Shown here piece after piece: positions 13,066 through 19,975 of a DNA stretch of 22,364 nt. The notes under the pieces were generated by a model. It searched no databases and was not told the origin of the DNA. It worked only from the letters and a program-made list of their open reading frames with translations. The first letter of the stretch is position 1. Each line of letters starts with the position of its first letter. Where the stretch lies: the IMG/VR virus record IMGVR_UViG_3300032092_000286, positions 1-22,364 of that record; one strand, given 5' to 3'. The position numbers and the translations under genes were made by a program. The stretch is from a virus.

Positions 13066-15501
13066 TTAAAAAGTAATTGTTCCAGAAGCGGTGAATGTGT
13101 AGATGTAGTTACCGCCACTTGTTGTAAATGTTGGCGAACCAGTTGTTGATTTTGCGGGAGCAAAAGAAGTTGAGTAGGAAATAATCACAATACCAGAACC
13201 GCCATTGCCGCCATCATTAAGTCCAGTACCGTTACCGCCACCTCCACCACCCGTATTAGTTGTTCCAGCATATTTATTGGCATCTCTTGAGCCGTTTCCG
13301 CCGCCACCTGACCCGCCGCTTCCGGGTGTACTGCCCCCTGCTGTAGTAGCGCCTCCGCCCCCTCCACCAGCGTAAGTTACGCTAGAACCAGAAAGGCTTG
13401 AAGAGGAACCCGAACCACCATTTCCTCCGTTTTGTGCGCTAGGGGCGTTACTACCAGCACTACCTGCTCCGCCACCGCCACCGCCACCATTAGAACTACC
13501 ATTACCGCCATTATTTCCTTGCCCGCCCGTGCCAGACCCACCAGAACCACTGGTATAACCGCCGCCACCGCCAGAGCCGCCAGTACCGCCAGTACCGCCA
13601 GTACCGCCGCCACCGCCACCAAGTGAAGTAATTGTAGAAAATACTGAATCACTTCCATTTGCGCCAGCGCCACCACCACCGCCAACAGTTGCTGTGTAAG
13701 TCGTGCCAGAGGCTACGGATAGCGTTCCAGTTCTAAAACCACCAGCGCCAGCGCCACCAATATAGCCGCCACCACCGCCAGCAACAACCAGATAACTGAC
13801 CGATGAAGGTGGTTGACCAGACAAAGAACCGCTAGATGTAAACGTGTGAATTGTGTTGCCGCCAGAAGTAGTGACCGTTCCACCAGTAAACTTTTGCGGG
13901 GAGGTGTAAGAGATGATGACTACGCCAGAGCCGCCAGCAGCGCCAGAGCCGCCACCTGCATCACTAGAGCCACCAGCACCGCCCAAAACACCAGCGGCAG
14001 GATTTGGGCCATCTTGTGCGCCTCCACCGCCCCCACCTAGGTTTGCAGTTCCATTACTTCCAGCAGTTTTATTGGTTTGTGCGGCATTGCCACCACCACC
14101 CAAGCCACCAGTTCCGTTTGTGACGTTAGTTCCACTAGGCGAGAAGTTACCACCGCCACCACCGCCAGCGTAGTAAGTAGATGTTCCAGAAATTGATGAG
14201 GCTACGCCTACGCCACCATTACCACCGCCAGATGTAGTTCCGTTTGTTCCTACTGCGCCAGCACCACCGCCACCGCCACAACCTCGGTTGCCTGTAGTTA
14301 CGCCTGTACCGCCAGCAAAGCCTTGACCAGATGTGCCTGTACCTGCGGGTTGGTCATATCCACCTCCGCCACCAGAACCGCCTGATTGACCAGCAGAAAT
14401 TACAGTTCCAGATTGAGCGCCACCGCCTCCACCTCCCACAGCAGACGTAGCATACGCACTAAATAATGAATTAGTGCCGGGACTTCCATTTGCTGTGGTT
14501 GAATTGTTTGCGCCACCTGCGCCTCCAGCACCAACAGTAACAACATAGTTAGAGTTGGTATCAATGGTTAGACCAGAGCCTGATAACAGACCACCTGCAC
14601 CTGCACCACCACCTGAACCACCACCTCCACCAGCAACAATCAGATAACTCGCTGTCAATGCTGACAAAGGAGATAGTGTTCCTGATGTGTTGAATGTGTG
14701 AATGAAGTTACCGCCTGATTGGGTAACAGTTCCACCACCAAATAATTGTGTTGCGCTTGTGTATGAAATGATGACTACGCCAGAACCGCCAGAGCCTCCG
14801 CCACCTGCGCCTCCGCCTCCGCCGCCACCTCCTAGGTTAGCAGTGCCAGCTGTTCCTGTTGAACTAGCGCCACCTCCACCACCAGAGCCGCCCGTGCCTT
14901 GGGTGCCAGAGCCGTCGCAACGACCGCCACCGCCACCGGCATAAGTAACTGATGTTCCTGTAATGCTTGATGCCGTACCAGCACCACCATTTCCACCCAC
15001 ACCTCCAGTTGCAGTTGCTCCAACCGCGCCAGCGCCTCCACCACCTCCTGCTGCCGAAATGTTTGCTCCATCAGTCGCAGAGCCAGCGCCACCTGCGCTA
15101 CCCTGACCAGATGTTCCTGCGCCACCAGTTCCGCCACTTCCACTTCTTCGAGTACCACCGCCACCAGAGCCCCCACTTGAGCCGGCCGTGTTAGATGCAG
15201 AAGCGCCTCCACCACCTCCGACTGAGGCTGTCAACGAACCAAATTGAGAATTTGTTCCATTTGATCCATTGACTGAAGAAACTGCCCCGGCACCACCTGC
15301 GCCAACGGTGACCGTATATGAAAGAGTTGGGTTTAAAGAGGCTGTGCTTGTTAGATAACCGCCTGCACCACCGCCCCCGCCAACGTCATATCCCCCTCCA
15401 CCCCCACCAGCAACCACAAGGTAACTAGCAGATACAGACGATAGTCCTGTCCACCCGAAAGCAGCTAATGCAGCAGCACCAATCTTGGATAAGCGAGGCA
15501 T
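13066..15501 (-). CDS. Glycine-rich three-module tail adhesin
   Basis: This encodes 811 residues. The ATG is nine bases after the upstream stop, with TAAGGA as ribosome binding site. The N-terminus M-P-R-L-S-K-I-G-A-A-A-L-A-A-F-G-W-T is a likely attachment segment. Three tandem modules follow, starting with S-Y-L-(V/I)-V-A-G-G-G-G-G near residues 26, 285 and 570. Each has long runs of Gly with Ala, Ser and Thr and ends in S-G-(V/I)-V-I-I-S-Y, then a short beta segment (T-x-S-G-G-N-x-I-H/Y-T-F). This resembles the glycine-rich adhesin tips of T2/S16-type phages, whose Gly runs pack as polyglycine-II helices and bind receptors with loops between them. Its place after two fibre genes fits a fibre tip. 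The receptor role is inference; the modular layout is plain. Strong codon bias (Gly GGT/GGC) makes the plus strand look like CCACCGCC repeats. Confidence 0.85.
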   Translation of the reverse strand: MPRLSKIGAAALAAFGWTGLSSVSASYLVVAGGGGGGYDVGGGGGAGGYLTSTASLNPTLSYTVTVGAGGAGAVSSVNGSNGTNSQFGSLTASVGGGGGASASNTAGSSGGSGGGGTRRSGSGGTGGAGTSGQGSAGGAGSATDGANISAAGGGGGAGAVGATATGGVGGNGGAGTASSITGTSVTYAGGGGGRCDGSGTQGTGGSGGGGGASSTGTAGTANLGGGGGGGGAGGGGSGGSGVVIISYTSATQLFGGGTVTQSGGNFIHTFNTSGTLSPLSALTASYLIVAGGGGGSGGGAGAGGLLSGSGLTIDTNSNYVVTVGAGGAGGANNSTTANGSPGTNSLFSAYATSAVGGGGGGAQSGTVISAGQSGGSGGGGGYDQPAGTGTSGQGFAGGTGVTTGNRGCGGGGGAGAVGTNGTTSGGGNGGVGVASSISGTSTYYAGGGGGGNFSPSGTNVTNGTGGLGGGGNAAQTNKTAGSNGTANLGGGGGGAQDGPNPAAGVLGGAGGSSDAGGGSGAAGGSGVVIISYTSPQKFTGGTVTTSGGNTIHTFTSSGSLSGQPPSSVSYLVVAGGGGGYIGGAGAGGFRTGTLSVASGTTYTATVGGGGGAGANGSDSVFSTITSLGGGGGGTGGTGGTGGSGGGGGYTSGSGGSGTGGQGNNGGNGSSNGGGGGGGAGSAGSNAPSAQNGGNGGSGSSSSLSGSSVTYAGGGGGGATTAGGSTPGSGGSGGGGNGSRDANKYAGTTNTGGGGGGNGTGLNDGGNGGSGIVIISYSTSFAPAKSTTGSPTFTTSGGNYIYTFTASGTITF
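13581..13607 (-). repeat. Three tandem copies of a 9-base unit inside the adhesin gene
   Basis: The plus-strand unit cagtaccgc occurs three times in a row and encodes Gly-Gly-Thr repeats in module 3 of the glycine-rich adhesin. Its length is a multiple of three, so copy number changes would lengthen or shorten a glycine helix without breaking the frame. Confidence 0.85.
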
Positions 15502-15510
15502 CTTTTGTCC

Positions 15511-17490
15511 TTATGCGAACTTGGTTACGGAAGCCAGGACTGTAAACGCGGCGCTGCCTGTCTTGATGATTACGTAGGTGTAACTATCAATTGAGCTTGC
15601 ATTTCCGCTGGTAGGAGCAGTTCCCCCTTGCCACTTTGGAGTCACTGAGGAACCGTCTACTTGAACAGCAGAGTTGTAATAGGCAGTAGCACCATTGGTC
15701 ACCAAGAAGGTAGCCGAGATAGATTCGCCAGTCTGCATCACAGTGTTAAGTGACGTACCGCTTGAGCCTCTGAAGTTGACTGTGAAGTTACCAGATGCGT
15801 TGGTCGTGTAGTACAGGACTGATTGGGTCGTGACATCGTAATTGATTGTGCCTGTTGCCGCAGTTGCAGAGATGGTGTTTACCTCGGCAATGTTTGGAGT
15901 CTTAAAGGCAGACTCAGATGAGGAGCCAGTCGTCTGTAGCAGTGAGGTGGGTGTGGTTGTCCCAACACCCACATTGCCAGCAAAGTAGTTATCGGCAGTA
16001 CCACCCGCATAAAAGTTATAGCGATTTGTGCCGCTTCCTATGTTGGAATAGAAACCGTAGTTGTTGGTTGCACCTGTAAGGCCATTGTCTACATAAAAGC
16101 CATATTGGTTTGTTACAGTAGAGCCAACACCGAATGTTCCTTGGGCGGCTAAATAATGATACAGACTTGGCAACGTAAATGCCGTTGCTTGTGTAGCTGC
16201 GCCACTTCTAAAATATTGAGCATTGCTTGTTGCATCTGATTGAATAGTTCCAGTTGAAGCAATACCAACTGGCGCTGTTGAGCCAGTCATGTTTTTACTA
16301 ACACGCAATGAATAGCCAGTAAGAGAAGTAGTGCCTACGCCTAAAGCGCCAGTCAAATAATTATCAGCAGTACCATTCATGTACAGGTTGTAAGTGTTTG
16401 CGGCGGAAGCAAGATTTCCGTAGAAGCCGTAGTTATTGGTTGCCGCAGACATGGTGCTGTCAGCAACAAAGCCATATTGACTTGTTACTGCACCAGTAAA
16501 TGTTCCCGGATTTGCCCTGAAATGGCGCAGGGTTGGTATAGCGCCTGAAGTTGTAGGGCGAGATAAGAAAGTGTCAGTGCCACTTGAAGCCGCAGGAAAA
16601 TCTCCACGGGCTGATACAACTTCTGAAATGTTTGAACTAACTGGATATGTTCCGCCAATTCCAAGTTTTTGGTAATTTGCGGTAGAAGCGCCAATGCCTA
16701 CGTTACCAATGCTGTCAATCCTCATACGCTCAGTAGGCGTACTTGCACCATCAGCAGTGGTGCTAAAGACCAAGCGACCGGGCATATCACCTGTGCCGGG
16801 AGTTCCGTCTACTTCTGCAAGAATACTTGCCGCTTGAATTAAATCAGTTCCATCGGCCCCAAAAAAGAATAATGTACCAAGGTCATCACCAGACTGCACA
16901 ATGGTGTTTGTGCCTACTGTTGCGCTCCTAGATTTTGATAAATATATGCCGTTTCCGGTCGCATTTGCTGAGTATCTTCCTGACCATATACTTCCGTAGT
17001 TTCCAGCACCTAGCTGCTGAAATGCTGGAGTTAAGGTATTGATTGTTTGCGCTGTGGTAATTCCGACAAGCAAATTTCCACTTGTGTCAATTGCAACGGG
17101 CGTTGAATCAGGATTGGTCGAGTCCTCAACAAGTAAGGCATTACCTGTACCAAGCTGAGTGATACGCAAAGCGGCATTGGTGTTGTCGGTTACTTCAACA
17201 ATCGTGGCCTTGGAGTGCGTAAAAATTCCCGTTGTGTCAGCAATACTTGCCGAGGCTGTACCGTCCTTTGCCTTGATGTTGGTGACTTCGAGGTTGGTCG
17301 TGTCTACTGTGGTAGTGTCAATCGTACTTGGATTGGTACCAATCTCAACGACGTTGCCGCCACTGTCTTTGGTGTACAGACGCTTGGTTGCCGTGTTAAC
17401 AGCAAGCTCAGCGCCTCCAGCTGCATTGGTCAGGTCACCGGCAACCGGAGCCCCTGCCGTGTCCTTTTTCTTAGTCAGAATTGTTGTCAT
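15511..17490 (-). CDS. Tail fibre protein, modular
   Basis: This encodes 659 residues. The ATG overlaps the upstream stop (ATGA) and a strong GGAGGA lies upstream. The N-terminus (1-60) has A-E-L-A-V-N-T-A-T-K-R-L-Y-T-K-D-S-G-G-N-V-V, a block typical of the virion-proximal end of phage fibres. About 165-270 contains S-G-R-Y-S-A-N-A-T-G, S-G-D-D-L-G-T-L-F-F-F-G-A-D-G-T-D and a stretch ending in T-E-R-M-R-I-D, a domain widespread in phage fibres. Residues about 335-515 hold two related Y-G-F / A-T-N-N-Y-G-F-Y / G-T-A-D-N-Y units. The C-terminal 120 residues (L-V-T-N-G-A-T-A-Y-Y, V-T-P-K-W-Q-G-G-T-A-P, ending T-V-L-A-S-V-T-K-F-A) match a common marine-phage fibre end. No hydrolase motif is seen. 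It probably builds a fibre together with the neighbouring 730-residue protein and the glycine-rich adhesin. Confidence 0.82.
   Translation of the reverse strand: MTTILTKKKDTAGAPVAGDLTNAAGGAELAVNTATKRLYTKDSGGNVVEIGTNPSTIDTTTVDTTNLEVTNIKAKDGTASASIADTTGIFTHSKATIVEVTDNTNAALRITQLGTGNALLVEDSTNPDSTPVAIDTSGNLLVGITTAQTINTLTPAFQQLGAGNYGSIWSGRYSANATGNGIYLSKSRSATVGTNTIVQSGDDLGTLFFFGADGTDLIQAASILAEVDGTPGTGDMPGRLVFSTTADGASTPTERMRIDSIGNVGIGASTANYQKLGIGGTYPVSSNISEVVSARGDFPAASSGTDTFLSRPTTSGAIPTLRHFRANPGTFTGAVTSQYGFVADSTMSAATNNYGFYGNLASAANTYNLYMNGTADNYLTGALGVGTTSLTGYSLRVSKNMTGSTAPVGIASTGTIQSDATSNAQYFRSGAATQATAFTLPSLYHYLAAQGTFGVGSTVTNQYGFYVDNGLTGATNNYGFYSNIGSGTNRYNFYAGGTADNYFAGNVGVGTTTPTSLLQTTGSSSESAFKTPNIAEVNTISATAATGTINYDVTTQSVLYYTTNASGNFTVNFRGSSGTSLNTVMQTGESISATFLVTNGATAYYNSAVQVDGSSVTPKWQGGTAPTSGNASSIDSYTYVIIKTGSAAFTVLASVTKFA
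15952..16107 (-). repeat. Fibre repeat unit B (52 codons)
   Basis: This is the second copy of a 52-codon unit in the 659-residue fibre, from Q-Y-G-F to G-V-G-T-T-T. The other copy is at 16324-16479. Shared residues include A-T-N-N-Y-G-F-Y, Y-N and G-T-A-D-N-Y. Third codon positions differ, so this is an old duplication or module exchange rather than a fresh copy. Confidence 0.75.
16324..16479 (-). repeat. Fibre repeat unit A (52 codons)
   Basis: This is the first copy of the 52-codon unit, from Q-Y-G-F to G-V-G-T-T-S. It has exactly the same length as the copy at 15952-16107, so the unit is a complete structural repeat of the fibre shaft. Confidence 0.75.
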
Positions 17491-19679
17491 GCGTAAGTTC
17501 CTCCAGAGATTGTACTAGTCCAGGTAGGTGAACCGGTACCACCTGAGATCAAAAAGTCGCCAGATGTACCGGCAGCGCTAAAGCCATAAGCTGTTCCAGT
17601 GCCGTAAGACACTGCTCCAGACGTTGGAGTTGTTGTGGCATTTGTACCACCATTTGCAATTGGCAGCGTGCCAGACGTGATCTGGCTTGCCGAGATGGCA
17701 ATTGAAGTATTTGCTGCTAAGGTTAACTGACCCTGCGCGTTTACTGTAAATGTTGGCACTGATGACGCAGAACCGTAGGCAGCAGCCGCAACTGCCGTAT
17801 TGGTGATGCTAAAAACCGTGCCAGTCAAGGTCAGGCCCGTGCCAGCAGTGTAAGTACCTGCTCCTGAGAACTGAACCCAAGTGACCGGGCTTGTACCAAC
17901 AACCGTGACCGGATTGGTCTGCACCCAGCCCGTGTTGGCGTACAAGGTTCCGTTAGATACAAACGTAAAGTCACCGCTTGCCATCTCGGCAGCCGTGTCA
18001 AAGTCTGTTGCCCTGGTTAAGACAGTGCCGCCAGTTGCCCAGGTGTAGATGCCGTTGTTGGCAGTAGCAACTTCGTTCTTTACTACTACACGGTCGCCAT
18101 TGAGCAGCGTATAACCGTCTAAAACAGTCAAGGCTACCGACAAGGTAAGAGTGGCTCCGACTCCAGCCGTACCGTTGTTGTATGTAACCGTGCCACCAGT
18201 GATTGAGGCAAGCGTCCCTGTTGTAGCTGCAGCGCAAGAGGCGTGAATGTGAAGACCTTCAGCCACCGCGTCAACATATTGCTTGGTTGCTAACTGCAGC
18301 GCAGATGTTGGGTCTTGAGTCACTGCAACCGAAGTAAGGCCCCCCAAGGTAAGGCTTGAAGCCCCCAAAGCAATTGCAGTTGTTCCAACAGTCAAGGACG
18401 AGTTAGTCAGGCTGGCATTTGCAATGTTGCTGAGTGTATTGCTGCTGCCGCTGATTGTCTTATTGGTCAGCGTGTCAGTTGTGGCTCGTCCGACTAAGGT
18501 GTCCGTGGACGTTGGAAGCGTCAGGGTTCCCGTGTTGGTAATGGTCGATATGACTGGAGCCGTCAACGTCTTATTGGTCAGGGTTTGAGAGCCCGTCAGG
18601 GTGGCAACAGTCGCGTCAATTGCAATGGTCACGGCAGTCGAGCCGTTGTAGCTTGTACCAGACAAGCCGGTGCCAATGGTCAAGGCAGCCGTCGACGTTG
18701 CCGTAACGGTTATTGATCCGCCCAAAGAAACAGGCGTACCGTTGATAGTCACAGCCGAATTGGTCAGGCTGGCATTTGCAATGTTACTGAACGTGTTGGT
18801 AGACCCGCTCATCGACTTACCGGTTAAGGTAGACGGAACGTCGTCGTTAACGAGCAAGCGAAAGCCAGTGGCTGCAGAAGGACCTGAAGCAGGACCGGCG
18901 TAGACAAAGTTAGCCGGCTGATCTGACACGATCAGGGCAGACCCCCATACCGGAGCTGAAACGCCTCCTGAGACCAAGACTTGGCCATTTGTACCCTGAA
19001 CACTTTGCAAGAAGCCGTTGCTGCCGTCTGAATACCAAATTGCTCCAGCCGTAAGGCTGTTGACCTGCATGCCTGTGCCGCCTCGTGTCAATGGCAGCAA
19101 GCCGGTATATTCAGTCAGGTTTGCAAAGTTAAGGGCTGGATGGACGTGGTCACCTTGCGCTGCATTGTTTTGAGTGCCTGCTGCGGCAGTTCCCAAGGCA
19201 TTTGGCGTGGTCGTTGAAAAGACCATTGATAGGGTCCGGTCGGCCTGTAAGTTACCGCCGCCAGTCAATCCTGTCCCGGCAATTATCTGCCTGGTATCAG
19301 GAACATACCCAGAGATGACTAGGGCTGTCGTAGAGACACTCGTGACTAGGCCCTTAGCATCTATTGTGATTACCGGAATAAGCGAGCCAGAGCCATACGT
19401 ACCAGCAACGACCCCGTTATCTGCTAGCTTGGCATTAGTTACGCCGCCGTCTGAAATGCTCAATGTACGGTCTTGGGAAAGATCGCCGCCGCCTTGTAGG
19501 CCGCCGCCTGTGCTGATCAGGCGAGAAGCAGGGACCGAAACAGTCGACTGCAAGTCGATAAACGGAACCTGATACGTGATGCCGCCAATGACGCAAATCA
19601 TTGTGGCCGACGAAGTCGGGTTTGGCGCAACTGGAAGCTGCGTGATCGACGTTGGTACAAGGTTTGATGGTACTGTCAT
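17487..19679 (-). CDS. Tail fibre / tail protein with conserved phage domain
   Basis: This encodes 730 residues; the ATG overlaps the stop of the Cys-motif gene (ATGA). The first 460 residues are Thr/Ser/Gly/Asn-rich fibre repeats. They include D-R-T-L-S-I/M units near 70 and 150, a G-G-T-G motif (L-L-P-L-T-R-G-G-T-G-M), and the L-T-N-K-T-(L/I) and N-I-A-N-A-S-L-T-N-S units at about 298-430. About 463-606 is a different domain, starting A-T-K-Q-Y-V-D-A-V-A-E-G-L-H-I-H-A-S-C and containing N-G-D-R-V-V-V-K-N, N-G-I-Y-T-W, L-T-R-A-T-D-F-D-T-A-A-E and W-V-Q-F-S-G-A-G. This domain is found in tail proteins of many phages and its function is unclear to me. The end again has I-A-N-G-G-T-N-A-T-T. It probably is the proximal or shaft part of the fibre whose later parts are encoded immediately downstream. 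Confidence 0.82.
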   Translation of the reverse strand: MTVPSNLVPTSITQLPVAPNPTSSATMICVIGGITYQVPFIDLQSTVSVPASRLISTGGGLQGGGDLSQDRTLSISDGGVTNAKLADNGVVAGTYGSGSLIPVITIDAKGLVTSVSTTALVISGYVPDTRQIIAGTGLTGGGNLQADRTLSMVFSTTTPNALGTAAAGTQNNAAQGDHVHPALNFANLTEYTGLLPLTRGGTGMQVNSLTAGAIWYSDGSNGFLQSVQGTNGQVLVSGGVSAPVWGSALIVSDQPANFVYAGPASGPSAATGFRLLVNDDVPSTLTGKSMSGSTNTFSNIANASLTNSAVTINGTPVSLGGSITVTATSTAALTIGTGLSGTSYNGSTAVTIAIDATVATLTGSQTLTNKTLTAPVISTITNTGTLTLPTSTDTLVGRATTDTLTNKTISGSSNTLSNIANASLTNSSLTVGTTAIALGASSLTLGGLTSVAVTQDPTSALQLATKQYVDAVAEGLHIHASCAAATTGTLASITGGTVTYNNGTAGVGATLTLSVALTVLDGYTLLNGDRVVVKNEVATANNGIYTWATGGTVLTRATDFDTAAEMASGDFTFVSNGTLYANTGWVQTNPVTVVGTSPVTWVQFSGAGTYTAGTGLTLTGTVFSITNTAVAAAAYGSASSVPTFTVNAQGQLTLAANTSIAISASQITSGTLPIANGGTNATTTPTSGAVSYGTGTAYGFSAAGTSGDFLISGGTGSPTWTSTISGGTYA
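18406..18428 (-). repeat. 23-base direct repeat in the fibre gene, copy 1
   Basis: An identical 23-base stretch occurs here and at 18763-18785. It encodes the core of the N-I-A-N-A-S-L-T-N unit, which appears twice in the fibre shaft. Such identical patches could serve recombination between modules. Confidence 0.8.
18763..18785 (-). repeat. 23-base direct repeat in the fibre gene, copy 2
   Basis: This is the second identical copy of the 23-base stretch at 18406-18428, 357 bases apart, which is 119 codons and so in phase. Confidence 0.8.
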
Positions 19680-19975
19680 GGTATCATGTACTCGTCATTT
19701 GTGCCAATAATGAAGCTGTTGTCGTCCTCAGTCACAATGCCCGCTGGGTTAGTGGTAAGTGGCAAATCAGGCCTCACAAATGGCAAGGTAATGTTGTCGG
19801 GCTGACGAGGAGGCAAGCGATAGGGATCAAGCTCGTCTAAGTCTTCTTTGCAGACTCTCAACCCGGGAGAATTTGGATCTGAAAACAACTGGTCAAGGCT
19901 CATCTTGCGGCTGCAACGGGCGCACAGGCCAATGCCCAATGTGCTGCGTCCGCGGGTATCTAGCCAGACACTCAT
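19676..19975 (-). CDS. Small Cys-motif phage protein, probable metal-binding
   Basis: This encodes 99 residues; the ATG overlaps the stop of the adaptor gene (ATGA) and no separate ribosome binding site is seen, so translation is probably coupled. C18-A-R-C21 and C42, in G-L-R-V-C-K-E-D-L-D-E-L-D-P-Y-R-L-P-P-R-Q, resemble half of a zinc ribbon with three Cys ligands; a fourth ligand might be Asp or come from a partner. The C-x-x-C...G-L-R-V-C-x-x-D-L-D-x-x-D-P-Y-R block is one I have seen in other phages next to adaptor and tail genes. The C-terminus is Asp/Asn-rich and not conserved in any way I can name. Function unknown; position suggests a neck or tail-assembly part. Confidence 0.8.
   Translation of the reverse strand: MSVWLDTRGRSTLGIGLCARCSRKMSLDQLFSDPNSPGLRVCKEDLDELDPYRLPPRQPDNITLPFVRPDLPLTTNPAGIVTEDDNSFIIGTNDEYMIP

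Noticed and set aside
12711-13163. 150-codon version of the Trp-rich protein
   Set aside because: The extra 36 codons read through the adhesin gene in another frame; the GTG at 13055 has an AAGGAG site.
13377-13685. Val/Ala-rich 102-codon frame, membrane-like
   Set aside because: It is a shifted frame of the glycine codons in the adhesin (GGT GGC read as GTG GCG), so the hydrophobicity is an artefact.
13913-14173. Pro-rich plus-strand frame
   Set aside because: It is the reverse complement of glycine runs; no start signal.
14702-15215. Plus-strand and shifted-frame Pro/His/Leu-rich frames
   Set aside because: All are shadows of module 1 and the module 1/2 junction of the adhesin.
13066-15501. 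CRISPR-like or microsatellite array of CCACCGCC on the plus strand
   Set aside because: The repeats are irregular, without equal spacers, and are explained by glycine codons of the adhesin on the minus strand.
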